NCBI GenBank assembly: GCA_035772735.1
Contig: JASDFA010000020.1
Coordinates: 90,103,501-90,167,500 of the forward strand
Source of the DNA: Datura wrightii
Taxonomy: Eukaryota; Streptophyta; Magnoliopsida; Solanales; Solanaceae
Length of the DNA stretch: 64,000 nucleotides
Reading direction: 5' to 3'
Both the position numbers and the translations under genes were made by a program. Each line of letters starts with the position of its first letter. The stretch's first letter is position 1. The notes under the pieces are model-generated. The model saw only the letters and a list, made by a program, of their open reading frames with translations. It had not been told where the DNA came from and searched no databases. Positions 21,117-32,875 of the stretch are shown piece by piece.

Positions 21117-22200
21117 ATGGCTGCCCTCAAAGTTAATGCTAGGAGGAATGGGAATGGAAATGGCCATGAGGATGGTAATGGAGATGGGCACCAAAAATCC
21201 CCACCAGTCCAGGAGCACCATGCACCGGAGCCGGTTGCCCATGCCGAATTTAGGGCAGCTATTCAGATGCTGGCACAGGCCTTGACCGCTCAGGTCAACC
21301 AGCAGGTAGTGGAGTATGTCCCGTAAAAAAAATGTAGTGACAGCTCGAGTTAGAGATTTTCTAAGAATGAACCTACCAGAATTATTTGGGTCGAGGGTGG
21401 ATGAGGATCCACATGAGTTTATCGACGAGATTGTAAAGATCACCCAGGTCATGGTGGCAAATGGAGTTGAGTATGCTGAGTTGGCCTTATATCAGTTTAA
21501 TGGGGTCACACACATATGGTTTAGATAGTGGAGAGATAGTAGCGCAGCCAGAGTAGGCTCGACCAGTTGGGAGGAGTTTCACATTGCTTTTCTAGATCGG
21601 TTCTTCCCTCGTGAGATGAAAGAGTTGAAGGCAGCCGAATTCATGAATCTTATGCAGGGGAAGACGACGGTCCAAGAAAATGCCCTAGAGTTCACTTGTT
21701 TATCTAAGTACGCCCCAGAGTTAGTGGTTGATCATAGGGCGCTAGTGAGCAGGCTTGGTCATCGAGTGGTGGGCTATTTAGACAAAGATTGCAAGACCGC
21801 TCTGCTCCACTAGGATATGAATTTCCCTTGGATAGTCTTATACACCTAGCAGATGGAGGCAGTGCATATGAGGGAGAGAGAGGCCAAGAGGGCCAGGACA
21901 GATAGCTATGGATTCTCTCAGCCGAGGTAAGGGGGTGGGCACCGATAGCAGACCCACCAGAAATCTTCAGCCCCAGCATCTTCAGTGATGAGTGTGCCAT
22001 CCAAACCTAGGAATGGGGGCTAGAGCAGCAGGCCCATAGACTCCAGTATCTCAGTTTGTCAAAGGTGTGGTCGGGGGTACATGGGTCAGTGCTTGACGGG
22101 TACAGGTGCTTGCTTTGGGTGTGGGAATCTCGATCATATGCTAAGAGATTGCCCAACAGCTAGACAGGGCCATGATGGGGGCTGAGGCCCAGCTTCCAGT
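21117..22200 (+). pseudogene. gag: gag of chromovirus B
   Basis: Starts MAALKVNARRNGNGNG at 21117. A shift in the A-run at 21325 separates a Gly/Asn/His-rich N-terminus from the capsid, which reads VRDFLRMNLPELFGS and DEDPHEFIDEIVK and continues to about 21810 with stops near 21526 and 21811. Two cysteine segments follow at 22050-22160, the second an intact knuckle CFGCGNLDHMLRDC. The D element gag (39000-40008) is clearly homologous. In front of the ATG is a T-rich stretch ending GGTAGAATC, which in D is a good splice acceptor. Confidence 0.87.
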
Positions 22201-22249
22201 TCAGAAGCTCCACCTGCCCGCCCAACACAGCATGGGGCATCTACCAGCA

Positions 22250-25200
22250 CAGGTGGCAGTCAGTGCAAAAATAGATTCTATGCTTTAGCATCCTTCCAAG
22301 AGCAGGAGGTTTCCCTGGATGTAGTCATTAGTATGTTAAGAGTTTTCCATCTTGATATTTATGCTTTGTTAGATCCAGGGGAGACCTTGTCTTTTGTGAC
22401 ACCTTACATGGCTAGTAGTTTCAAAGTCAGTCCTGAGATCTTGTCGGAACCCTTCTCAGTCTCTACTACAGTAGATGACTCAGTTGTAGCAAGACGGGCG
22501 TATAGAAGTTTCCCGGTCACAGTCCTTCAGAAAGTCACCTTAGCAGATTTAGTAGAGTTATCCATGACCGATTTTGATGTTATCCTCGACATGGATTGGC
22601 TATTTGCATGTTATGCCTCAGTTAATTGTAGAACCCAGGTAGTAGAGTTCAGATTTCTGGGTGAGTCAATCTTAGAGTGGAAGGGTAGTTCAACTGTGCC
22701 TGTAGGTCGTTTCATTTCCTACTTTAAGGCCGGAAAGATGATCTCCAAAGGTTTAGTATATCATCTAGTTAGGGTTAAGGATGCTACGTATGAGACCCCA
22801 ACTATCCAGTCAGTACCAGTAGTATGTGAGTATCCAAAAGTCTTCCCAAATAATTTATCGGGAATCCCTCCCGAGCGGGAGATTAATTTTGGTATTGACC
22901 TTCTACCCCATATGCATATTATATCTATTCCTCCTTATAGAATGGTCCCATATGAGTTAAAGGAGTTGAAGAGCAGTTGAAAGACCTATTAGATAAGGGT
23001 TTCATCAGACCGAGCAAGTCGTCATGGGGTGCACCAGTTCTCTTTGTCTAAAAGAAAGATGGCTCTCTTCATATGTGTATTGATTATTGGCAATTCAACA
23101 TGGTCACCATCAAGAACAGGTATCCTCTATCCAGAATTGATGATTTGTGTGACCAGCTTCAGGGTGCTAAGTGCTTTTCGAAGATTGATCTCAGATCCGG
23201 GTACCATCAGCTCAGGGTTCAGGAGAGTGACATCCCGAAGACAGCATTCAGGATACGGTATTCTCATTATGAGTTTGTAGTTATGTCTTTTATACTAACG
23301 AATTCTCCTGCAGCTTTTATGGATGTGATGAATAGGGTGTTCAAGCCATACTTGGATACATTTGTGATTGTGTTCATTGATGACATTCTCATATACTCTC
23401 GGAGCGAGGAGGAGTATGCTGCTCATTTGAGAGTGGTGCTACAGACTCTTAAGGATCTCCAATTATATGCTAAATTCATAAAGTGTGAGTTTTGGTTGGA
23501 CTTAGTGGCGTTTTTGGGCCATGTGGTATCAAGTGAGGGTATAAAGGTGGACTAGCAGAAAATAGAAGCGGTGAGGAATTGGCCTAGACCGGTGAATCCT
23601 TCAAATATCAGGAGTTTGTTGGGTTTAGCTAGGTACTATCAGAGATTTGTTGAAGGTTTCTCATCTATTGCAGCACTCTTGACCAAGTTTCCCAAAAAAA
23701 AGTGAAATTCCAATGGTCAGAAGCTTGTGAAAGGAGCTTCCAAGAGCTGAAGACTCGACTTACATCAGCACCGGTATTAACCCAACCGGAGGGTACTGAT
23801 GTGTTCGTGGTGTATTGCGATGCTTCGAGAGTTGGACTTGGGTGTGTATTTATGCGGCACGACAAAGTTATAGTATATGCTTCTAGACGGCTGAAAGTGC
23901 ATGAAAAAAGCTACCCTACTCATGATCTCGGTTGGCAGTGGTGGTATTCTCCTTGAAATATGGAGACACTATTTGTACGAGGTCCATGTAGATGTGTTTA
24001 TAGACCATAAGAGTTTACAATATGTGTTTACTCACAAGGACCTTAATCTACGGCAAAGGAGGTGGTTGGAGCTAGTTAAGGATTATGACATGAGTGTCCA
24101 TTACCATCCGGGAAAGGCCAATGTAGTAGTAGACGCACTTAGTAGACTCTCTATAGAGAGTGTGTTCCATTTAGATGAGGGAAGAAAGGAGCTGCTGAAG
24201 GATGTGCATCAACTTGCAAGGTTGGGAGTTTGGTTGGTTGACTCAACCAATGGCGGTGTTATCATTCAGAATGGATGAGAATCGTCCTTAGTGACTAATG
24301 TAAAATCTATACAAGACGAGGACCCTATTTTGGTAAATTTAAAGAAAGTCATTCAGAATCATAAGGTAGAGGTCTTCTCTAAAAGGGTAGATTGTGTGCT
24401 TCAGTGCCAGGGTCGCTTGTGTGTTCCGGACATCGATGATTTGAGAAATTGGATGTTTCATGAGGCTCACAGTTCCAAATATTCGATACATCCAAGTGCT
24501 CCCAAGATGTACCGTGACCTACGAGAAGTCTATTGGTGGAATGGCATGAAGAAGGACATCGCGGAGTTTGTAGCTATGTGTCCAAACTGTTAGTAGGTGA
24601 AAGCTGAGAATCAGAGACCGGGAGGTGTGCTTCAGGATATCAGTTTTCCTACTTAGAAATGGGAAGAAATCAATATGGACTTCATCACAGGGTTGCCTCG
24701 TATTCGTTGCCAGTATGACTCCATTTGGGTTGTTGTAGACAGGTTGACCAAAGCCGCTCATTTTCTACCAGTTAAAACCATTAATTCCATAGAGGATTAT
24801 GCCAAACTATACATTTGGGAGTTGGTTCGATTGCATGGAGTGCCTTTGTCCATCATATCAGATAGAGGTACCCAATTTACCTCTTAGTTTTGGAAGTCAT
24901 TCAAAAAGGACTTGGTACTCGGGTTAAGCTCAGTACAGCATTTCACCGGCAAACGGATAGTCAAGAGGAATGGACAATTTAGACTCTCAAGGACATTTTG
25001 AGAGCATGTGTGATCGACTTCAAAGGTAGTTGGGATGATAATTTGCCTCTTATCGAGTTTGCATACAATAACAGCTACCATTCAATATCCAAATGCCTCG
25101 TTTGAGGCTCTCTATGGGCGGAGATATAGATCTCCTATAGGCTGATTCGAAGTTGGTGAAGTTGTGATGATAGGACCAGATTCGGTCCATGAGGCTGTGG

Positions 25201-25728
25201 AGAAGGTTCAGCTCATACGAGACAGGTTGAAAACAGCTCAAAGTCACGAAACTCCTATGCCGATGTAAGGAGGAGAGAACTTGAGTTCAAAGTGGATGAC
25301 TGGGTGTTTGTGAAGGTGTCTCCCATGAAGGGCGTGATGAGGTTTAGAAAGAAAGGGAAACTCAGTCCTTGTTATGTTGGCCCCTACCGATTGTGAAACG
25401 GTTTGGCAAGGTGGCATATGAATTGGAGTTGCCCTAAGAATTAGCTTCTGTGCATCCTGTTGTTCATGTATCGCTCTAAAATAAGTGTTTGGGCAATCCA
25501 TCTCTAGTTGTCCCTGTGGACAGTGTTGGTGTGAAAGACAGCCTTAGTTATGAGGAAGTTCCAGTGGAAATACTGGATCGTCAGGTTCGAAGGCTGAGAA
25601 ACAAGGAAGTAGCTTCAGTCAAAGTTTTATGGAGGAATCAGCAGGTAGAGGGAGCTAAGTGGTAAGCCGAAGCAGACATGATGGCTAGATACCTACATTT
25701 ATTCTCCACCGGCTCAATTCCAGCTTGA
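22250..25728 (+). pseudogene. pol: pol of chromovirus B: protease, RT, RNase H, integrase, chromodomain
   Basis: Protease at ~22333-22600 (LLDPGETLSFV), RT 23000-23560 (CFSKIDLRSGYHQ; FVIVFIDDILIYS), RNase H 23700-24120 (YCDASRVGLGCV with the first catalytic Asp; IDHKSLQYVF), integrase 24430-25100 with HH-CC zinc segment (HEAHSSKYSIH, CPNC) and catalytic blocks INMDFITGL and SDRGTQF, chromodomain-like tail 25556-25728 (EEVPVEILDRQVRRL). Frameshifts near 22975, 23690 (run of A) and 23940, stops near 23556, 24278, 24592, 24884 and 25665. The RT is better preserved than that of C. The reading order and the tail match Tekay chromoviruses, in which the chromodomain is thought to steer integration to heterochromatin. 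Confidence 0.9.
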
Positions 25729-25945
25729 GGTATTAGTTTTTCCCTAAAACTCTATTCAGTTTCATGTGCTCCAGTTTCTTTCATGTATGTGGATGTGTAT
25801 ATGACTCATGAATTCAATTCAGCCATGTAGTTTGAATTAGAATTAGTCATTCCGTCAGTTTTTAGCTTAAATGATCAGTATTTGGTATGATGATTGCATT
25901 TCTCTACTTTTCTGTATGGTTCCCAACATTTGAGGATGAATGTTC

Positions 25946-25960
25946 CCAAGGGGAAGATAT
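25946..25960 (+). promoter_or_regulatory. polypurine tract of B
   Basis: CCAAGGGGAAGATAT directly before the 3' LTR. Element D has CCAAGGGGAGATG in the same place on the minus strand. Confidence 0.85.
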
Positions 25961-26098
25961 TGTTATACCCCGAAAGCCCAAAGATCAGACCTGGGAGTTG
26001 AAATGGAGAAAATTAGAAATATGGCACCAGGTCAAAGAAGGTGTTGTTCTGTGACCCGTGGGGCAGACCACGAGTAGTGGGAGTCTTGTGGTGAGGTT

Positions 26099-27505
26099 TG
26101 TTCGGAGTTGTATTGACTACACGCAAGTGCACGTGGTCGAACAAGTAATAAAGTGGCTTAATTAAAGCCAAGTATCAATCCCACAGGGACTGAACTACGG
26201 TACTAATTAACTTAAGCCTCAGTGAACTATGTCTTTATGAATGCAGACAACCAATTGAACAATATTTTTAGAGTTAAGTTTGCTAAGCAATAAAAATCTA
26301 AGTTAAAATTATAACTTGAATCTGAACAATAGTAATGAGCAAGCTGAGGTAAAAACAAACATGCAGGGAAGTAATTTATCGATTCAATTCAGCTAATCTT
26401 TTCTTCGGTTGTTAGTCAAGAATTATTGCCTATGGATTGGATCTTTCGACTCTATCCAATTTAAGAATCATGAACCTTAATCTACATTTCTATGATAAAA
26501 GAATTTCATGCTCTAGCCATACATAACCGATTCCTGAATTGACTAATAAGACTTTCAAATATATTTCTATTCTGAATATAAATCAATTCTCAATTTTCTA
26601 AACTAAGAAGAGATCATATCCTACCAATTCACATCTTTCCAATTTCTTTCCTTTTCAAAATCAAAATTGGATTTCTAGATATACATTAACATTGGCCAAA
26701 CATTAATGCAGTAAAAACAAGAATTGATAGAACAACCACTGAAGAAAAGATGAAAACTGAAATGAACAACAATTTCAGTCCACTACAATTGTTCTTAACC
26801 TCAGCAAGAAGTGAATTAGCCACTCATTTGTGGATTAAAAATCATCAAATAAGTAGAATTCATAGAAACAATTGAGATAAAAAAGAAAGAGAAAGAGAAG
26901 AACCCTAGAATTTTCGTCCTCTCAACTTCCTGTAACCCACGTTCTTGCTCAACCAAGTCTGAATGTTTAAAATAAAACCTAAGTGTGCTATTTATACTCT
27001 TGAGAATTTTTTCCGAAATAACAAGCAACATGGCACAGAGTGTATCGCAGAGCACTCCCTCCGTGCCACGGTGCTATCTCGCACCTTCACTGGAACTTGA
27101 TGTTCCAGGTAATTGTACTCAACATGACACGGAGTGCATCGCAGAGCACTGCCTCCGTGTCATGGAGGTAACGCGAACCTCCACTGGAAATTTCCAAAAT
27201 TATTTCATCCGAGGCAGAATGCCTCCGCGATGGCGGAGTGACACGGCTCCATCGCGGAGCCCTTATTTTTGCTGCTCTCCCTTGTCATTTTCCACTCCTT
27301 GTTTCCAAGTCCATTCCCGATTTTCACCAACATGTATATTAGCTTCCAAAATTTCCTTTTACCTGCAAAACAACACTAATTATGTTGGTTAGTATAAATT
27401 CACATTTAACTAAAAATCACATGAGAATGTACACATAACGATAGATAAACAAGTCGAAATGAAGCATTTGAGTATCATTTGGGCATGCAATTCTGCCCAA
27501 GATCA
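26099..27505 (-). mobile_element. Athila-type solo LTR
   Basis: A single LTR of 1407 bp, TGTTCGG...GCCCAAGATCA on the plus strand, flanked by AGGTT duplications (26094-26098 and 27506-27510). Its ends match Athila A and B: the conserved U5 stretch CGCAAGTGCACG...CCCACAGGGACTG at 26117-26190 and GGGCATGCAATTCTGCCC at the other end. TATA box on the minus strand (GAGTATAAATAGC) at 27000-26987, with CCTCCGTG and CACGGAGT words upstream (27050-27260). The body differs from A/B, so it is a separate subfamily. The structure results from recombination between two LTRs. Confidence 0.92.
26987..27000 (-). promoter_or_regulatory. TATA box of the Athila-type solo LTR
   Basis: Minus-strand AGAGTATAAATAGC, equivalent in place to the TATA boxes of Athila A (5098-5086) and B (60038-60026). 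Confidence 0.7.
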
Positions 27506-29687
27506 AGGTTTAGCGTTTTTGGGTTTTGGAAGTCCCCACGGACCTGACCATAATTCGTGGTCAGTCACCTCAACTCGTTGAGTCAGTCGTGGGAAAGGGT
27601 TAAAGGAAAGTGAAGGAAACTTGGCAGTGCACCCTAAACGGTCACCATAAGTCGTGGTCAGACACCACAATTCGCGGGATGAGTCATGGTTAGCATATTG
27701 GAAATGGTTTGAGATTTTAGGCAGTGAAGGTGACGAGTGGGTGACCATGAGTCGTGGTCACCAGTAATAACTCAAAGGTCCCTCGTGATAAGCCCCAAGA
27801 AAAATATTGGATAGTGCTCTCGACGACTGATGCCACAAGTCGTGGCCTCGAAAACAATTCGTCCAGTCCCTCGTGGGGACTAGCAGTCAATTATTCTCTG
27901 CAAATTTAGTAAGGTCTTTTCCATAATTCCTATAATCCTAAGGCCTAAACTACGTCATTTTAAGTTATGAATGATGAGTTTTAATAGGGGTAAGTTCATT
28001 TTAGGCCATTCTTACTCATGCATGCAAAGTTAGAGAGTTAGAGAGGTGATCAAGCTCTTTTCTTTCAAGATTCTTCTTAATTCTTCATTGGGCAATTAAG
28101 GAGTGGTAAAATCAGATCTTCCCTAGGTATTTAGGGTTATTAATGGGTGAATCCATGCATAGCCATGCCCAATCTCTTTTATATCATGAAATTCCTATGT
28201 TGATTCTATGGGGTTTTAACCCAATGCATGAGATTTCTAATTTATTGCATGGGTATGATTTAAAGATGTTTCTATTATTGAATTATGATTCATGGGCAAG
28301 TTTTAGATTGTTTTCAATTAAAAATCATGTTTCAAGCTTTATGAATTAAAATGCCCAATTATGAGAATTTCATGAAAGTGTAGATTTATGATGAATGTTA
28401 TAGTATGATGGGATATTTATGATGAAAAGCATGTTTTCAAGTTACCCATGTCTATGATCATGTTTTCAAGTGAATTATGTATTTTCAAGCATGTTAAAGT
28501 GTAAGGGAATACCCATATGTTCAAGTACGAGTTATGATCTTATGAATTAAGCTTACCACATGGTTTTGGAGTGAAAACTCTTAATTGTATTCAGCTGGTG
28601 GTGTGGTTTGAGCAAAGAGCTCCTCATATATATGATTTTAGATTTGATATGTAATTAACTATTGAGCTTCGTCAATAGACGATGGTAAGCTTCATTGAAA
28701 AATGATGGAGAGCATATGCATGTTTTTTGGAGTAGTGTCTAGCACCTAGTAGGCTAAGGGTCGATCACCCTATGCCTCAGAACTACGCGCCAACATAGGT
28801 TGATTCCTATTATATATACTTTGGGACCTTCATTGTGAGCTATCCCCTACCCGATTGGGCCACGAGCTTGATATCGATATCATGTATCGTCCTTAGCCCT
28901 CGCAGGGATTTGGACGGCTCTACCCACTGAGTGTGATAGTTGGAACCACGTAAGCCTATCATGGTATGTCGGTTATATGACGAGTCTCCCATTGTTCCTC
29001 ATGATTTAATTTATGCATTTTTATTACTCACGATATATATTTATATAAATGTTCTAAAATAGGTTTGACCCAATATTCAGTTTTACTTATGATTATGAGA
29101 TTTCAATTTTGGGTCAATCGTTTCAGTTATGATGTTATGTTATGATAAGATCATGATTTCTGAAAATAGCATGCAAGCCCTATTCTCAGATTCTTATCTT
29201 GTTCATGTTTTATATTATGCATGTTTTAAATGATTTTACTTATTTAAGCAGTTTTACTTATCCTGCATACTCAATACATTCCACGTACTGACCGCATACT
29301 CTAAGTTGTATTGTTTCATTATATAGGCCTCAGTACTCAACAGCCTTTCAGAGTTAGCATCCCACAACTATTGGTGAATCCTCATCCCCCGAGGACAATG
29401 TTGTATCAGTTTTCTTTATGTATTCAGTATCAGACTAGAGAGTTAGTTAGGGTCTTGTCCCATCAACTCATCAGTATTAGAGGCTTTTCAGACATAGAAT
29501 GTAATCAGCTTCAGATTCGTGTGTATTTCTGATGTTATGCTTATTTCACACTTTCGCTAAGTTTATCATGTCGATCTACCATTTTTATGATTGAGTTAGA
29601 TGTTATGTTCATGCCATGGGTCGACTTGGATTCCCTCGGGGTTCCTTGTCCCGTGTCTCGGTCTAGGCCTATGTTCAAATCGTGACA

Positions 29688-29863
29688 TAGGGGCATCAAT
29701 GTCTCTCATCTATTCGATGCCAACCACACTGGTGGCAGAACTAGCCTTTTATATGGGAAATACAAAACCCCTTCCCGAGCACATAGTAGGCTGATAAGAA
29801 CTTAGTAAGGCATAGAAAGGATTTGCTGCCGCACCTTTCTTTTCATTTGTATGAAAGCCACTT
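29688..29863 (-). pseudogene. PF20167-type transposon protein PF-1, middle piece
   Basis: Minus-strand piece between the solo LTR (29864-32151) and element B. Frame continues at both edges when the target duplications are counted once. It contains AFIQMKRKVRQQILS and YFPYKRLVLPP, with stops near 29802 and 29705. In this family a similar segment (entry to 'lpfPxLIt') lies after the core domain. Confidence 0.78.
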
Positions 29864-32151
29864 TGTAATAACCCGGAAAGGGATAAGAATAGACCCAGGA
29901 GTTGAAATTGAAAAGTGCATAAAACTGGCAAAAACACCATAGGACGGGCGACCCAACAACCTTTGGTAGGGTACCACGAGTCATCGTAAGCTATCGTGGT
30001 TTGGGAAGTTTAGGAAGCAGTGGAAACAACGACAGTGTAACGACTCGTTGACAGGAACAACAAGTCGTTACCAATCATTAGAAGGATAGGACTTAGGCTG
30101 AGGGGGAAAAAACGGGGCATCCCATGATTCGTTGTGAGAGGCAACGACCGGTTGTTTCTTGTCGTTGTTTGAAGGTTGAGGAATTCCAATACATACGAAG
30201 GATGGAGACCACGACTCGTTGGAAGGCACCATGAGTCGTGGTAAGGCCTGTGGAAAGGAAAGTTAGATTGGCCAAGGGGATTGACAATGGTCAATCCAAT
30301 GACCCGTCGTTTGATGTAATGACTCATCCTGACGATTCGTGGGAAGGATCTGAGATATTTTAGGAGGCAGTGGACCCAATGACTCAATACCACGAGTCGT
30401 GATATGTTTCCATAACCCATTGGTTCGGTCGTTGGTCCATCCAGATCAGTTTTTAGGGAAATAATTTTAAGGGAATATTCAACTTTTCCACACTTTTAGA
30501 CCCTAACTACGTCGTTTTGTGTATTTTCTTAGTGTTATAAGATGAGTTAAGTCCTTTATGCATGCCCATTCTCATACAAGAACTTTAGAGAGATTTTTGG
30601 GAGATTCAAGGTCTTCTTCCCCAAGTTTCCATCAATTTCTTTGTGGGTATTCAAGGAACTTTGATTCAATCCATTTCAAGGTATGTAGGGTTTTAGAATG
30701 GGTGAAATCCTTTCACATCCATGCCCAATTTAAATTTAAATCATGAACTCTTCTATTCAAACTTTATGGGATTTTATCCAAATGCATGAAAATGTGATTT
30801 CTCTTTGTGGCTATGATCTAATTGAGTTTTAATTATTGAATTATGAATAATGGGCAGGTTTTATATTATTTTCCTCAAAATCATGTTTCAATCTTTTAAA
30901 CCTAATATGCCCATTTGATGAAAGTTCATGAAAGTATGATTTATGATGACTATTCTATAATTTGAGTTTATTGATGATGGAAAAGCATGAATTCTAGTTA
31001 CCATGTTTATGAGCATGTTTCGAAATAATTGAATATGATGAAGTATTGGGCAATGCCCACATGTTGAAGAATAATTTATGATTTATGAAGCGAATTACAT
31101 GATTTATTGATTTATGATGTTGGCCGATGAAAAGGGCCATCGATTCTTGGCTAAGCATGTTTTAAAGGGGATCAATGATGATAAATGTTATATCTTAGCC
31201 AATGAATTTTTATGCATGATGTTATTGATTTACATATGAGCCTATATGCATATTTTTGGGAGTCGTGTCTAGCACCGAGCAGTCCGGCATTCAAAGGACT
31301 ACGCCAGTGTCTCATAACCACGTGCCACTGTGGGTTGTAGATGATATGATGTATTGATAATGATCCCCTCAAATGTGATATCACTCCTAATGCAGCACTC
31401 TCGCCTGGAAAGCCAGGGTCGACTCTTCCCACTTGAGTGAGACAGTGGGGCATCATGAAAGGCTCTACCATGATGGTGTCGGGTATGACGAGTCCTCCCA
31501 TTGTTCCGCATGTTTTATGCATTGTTATGTTTATGTTGTGGCTCAACTTATGTTCTGATAAAGTTTACTTATGATTATGAAAATGAATAATTATGAATGA
31601 CTTGAAAGCCTTGAGCCTTATGTTTTATTACGAAGATTTTGATGTAAGCATGATGTCCTTCTCTTATATCATTTACGAGTTTTATTTACGTTGAAATGTC
31701 CGTTTTAATTACCTTGCATACTCAGTACATTTCAAGTACTAACCGCATACTTTTTATGTTGTATCATTTCATGATACAGGGTCCGAATCTCAGGCTCATC
31801 CTCATCCTTAGTCCATCTCAGCTTACACTTTCAGCTTATTGGTGAGTCCTCATGTTCCAAGGGTCATTTGATAGACTTTCATGTTGATTATGTTTCAGTA
31901 CTGGTCGGGTTAGTTGGGGATGTTGTCCCATCAACCCATCTTATGTAGTAAAGGCTTTCAGACAAGTATGTAGTGCTCAGCTGTGTATATGTTCAGTATT
32001 TCATGATGTTATGCTATAATTACATTTCTACTATGTAGTTATGATTATCGTTCCGCTTATTTGAATTAGATTAGTTGTATGCATGAGCCATGGGTCGACT
32101 TGGGTCCCTTGTCCCGTTTCTACGATTCGGGTGTACGTTCGGGTCGTGACA
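29864..32151 (+). mobile_element. chromovirus solo LTR, related to D
   Basis: 2288 bp, TGTAATAACCCGG...GGTCGTGACA, with near-identical flanks CACTT (29859-29863) and TACTT (32152-32156), consistent with a target duplication that has lost one match. The start resembles D (TGTAATACCCTCG). Word array ACGACTCGTTG / CAACAAGTCGTT at 29940-30430; donor-like CAAG|GTATGTAGGG near 30680-30690; CAGTAC hairpin arm at 31723-31728 and TGTATCATTTCATGATACA near 31760-31780. No internal region or primer site: a solo LTR. It interrupts the PF-1 ORF. Confidence 0.88.
29940..30430. repeat. array of ACGACTCGT / ACGAGTCGT words (solo LTR)
   Basis: Units include GTAACGACTCGTTG, ACAACAAGTCGTTA, CCACGACTCGTTGG, CACCATGAGTCGTGG, ATACCACGAGTCGTG and GACGATTCGTGGG, as in the U3 of B, D and G. 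Confidence 0.75.
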
Positions 32152-32836
32152 TACTTCTTCGATGTTGATAGGCACTCCAGACATGATGTAAGCAATTAAG
32201 ATGGAGGCCTTAATGTGTATCCGCTAATCATTTTTGGAGGGCATGAGGCAATAACACATAAACTCTAGCCGCAGTTTATCTTTGAATTTGAGGTCTTGGC
32301 ATGCAATTTCTCCTCCCTTAGTAGCCCAAAGAGGTCAACCATTTGCAATAATTTGGGCCATCCACTACAGTTGATTATCCTTATCAGCCACTCTTGCAGC
32401 AAACTTAGTTCCTTGGTTAATTTCATCTTCCCAATAAGTAGAATTGATAGAATCTGGGGTGATATCCAGTTCCACTCCCCGAACCATGACTACCGAAAGA
32501 CAAGGGAACTCATCCACTTCCCCTTTATGTTTCATAGAATCTTTCCTTGCTTTATACGAGGCATAAAATTCCACCACCAAGTTAGGGAAGAACTCGAGTA
32601 AAGCATTCGCGAAAGTGTGCCAATGCCTCTCATCGAATTGCTTGTTGATGTTGGGGAAATCATCCCCCAGCCTTGCTAGATCAAATCTTTTCTCTGGAGT
32701 AAGTGATCTACCTTGAAACTTGAGGTAGTACTCCTTCATGTTTTGTACACAATATTATAGCATAACAGTTGTGGGTTGAGTTTTGCGACTCTGTGGCCTT
32801 ACCCTTCCCTTTGACAGTTCTCTTGGACGCAGTCAT
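32152..32836 (-). pseudogene. PF20167-type transposon protein PF-1, N-terminal piece with core domain
   Basis: Minus strand. ATG at 32836 gives MTASKRTVKGKGKATESQ, a basic tail typical of the family; a shift near 32740 leads into KEYYLKFQGRSLTPEKRF and the core: HWHTFANALLEFFPN, LVVEFYASYKARKDS, VVMVRGVELDITPDSIN, then after a stop near 32366 WMAQIIANG, RLEFMCYCLMPSKND and IHIKASILIAYIMSG. I recognise this as the PF20167 'putative plant transposon protein' domain, usually found in single-ORF retroelements of plants. Three in-frame stops make it dead. The upstream base context CTTGTAG|AAAA-ATG looks like a splice acceptor. Confidence 0.82.
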
Positions 32837-32875
32837 TTTTCTACAAGACTGTGTGAGTGCCATATACAAACCCAC

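Larger units (their letters stand above)
8575..29687 (+). mobile_element. chromovirus B (Tekay/Del type), host of two later insertions
   Basis: Complete element with TAGGG duplications (8570-8574, 29688-29692). 5' LTR 8575-9955 plus 20336-20907, split by element C; primer site 20912-20924; gag and pol 21117-25728; polypurine tract 25946-25960; 3' LTR 25961-29687, itself carrying an Athila-type solo LTR. It inserted into the PF-1 ORF. Coding regions contain stops and frameshifts, so B can no longer move by itself. Removing the insertions leaves an element of about 9.3 kb, normal for Tekay. Confidence 0.92.
25961..29687 (+). repeat. 3' LTR of B, interrupted by an Athila-type solo LTR
   Basis: TGTTATACCCCGAAAG...CGTGACA. 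After removing 26099-27510 it is ~2315 bp against ~1953 bp for the 5' LTR; most of the difference is the 361 bases at 28089-28449. That segment has a weak donor-like TAG|GTATTTAGGG at 28125-28134, the same place as the strong CAG|GTATGTAGGG of D. It also preserves the empty target site of C at 29129-29133. Confidence 0.92.
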
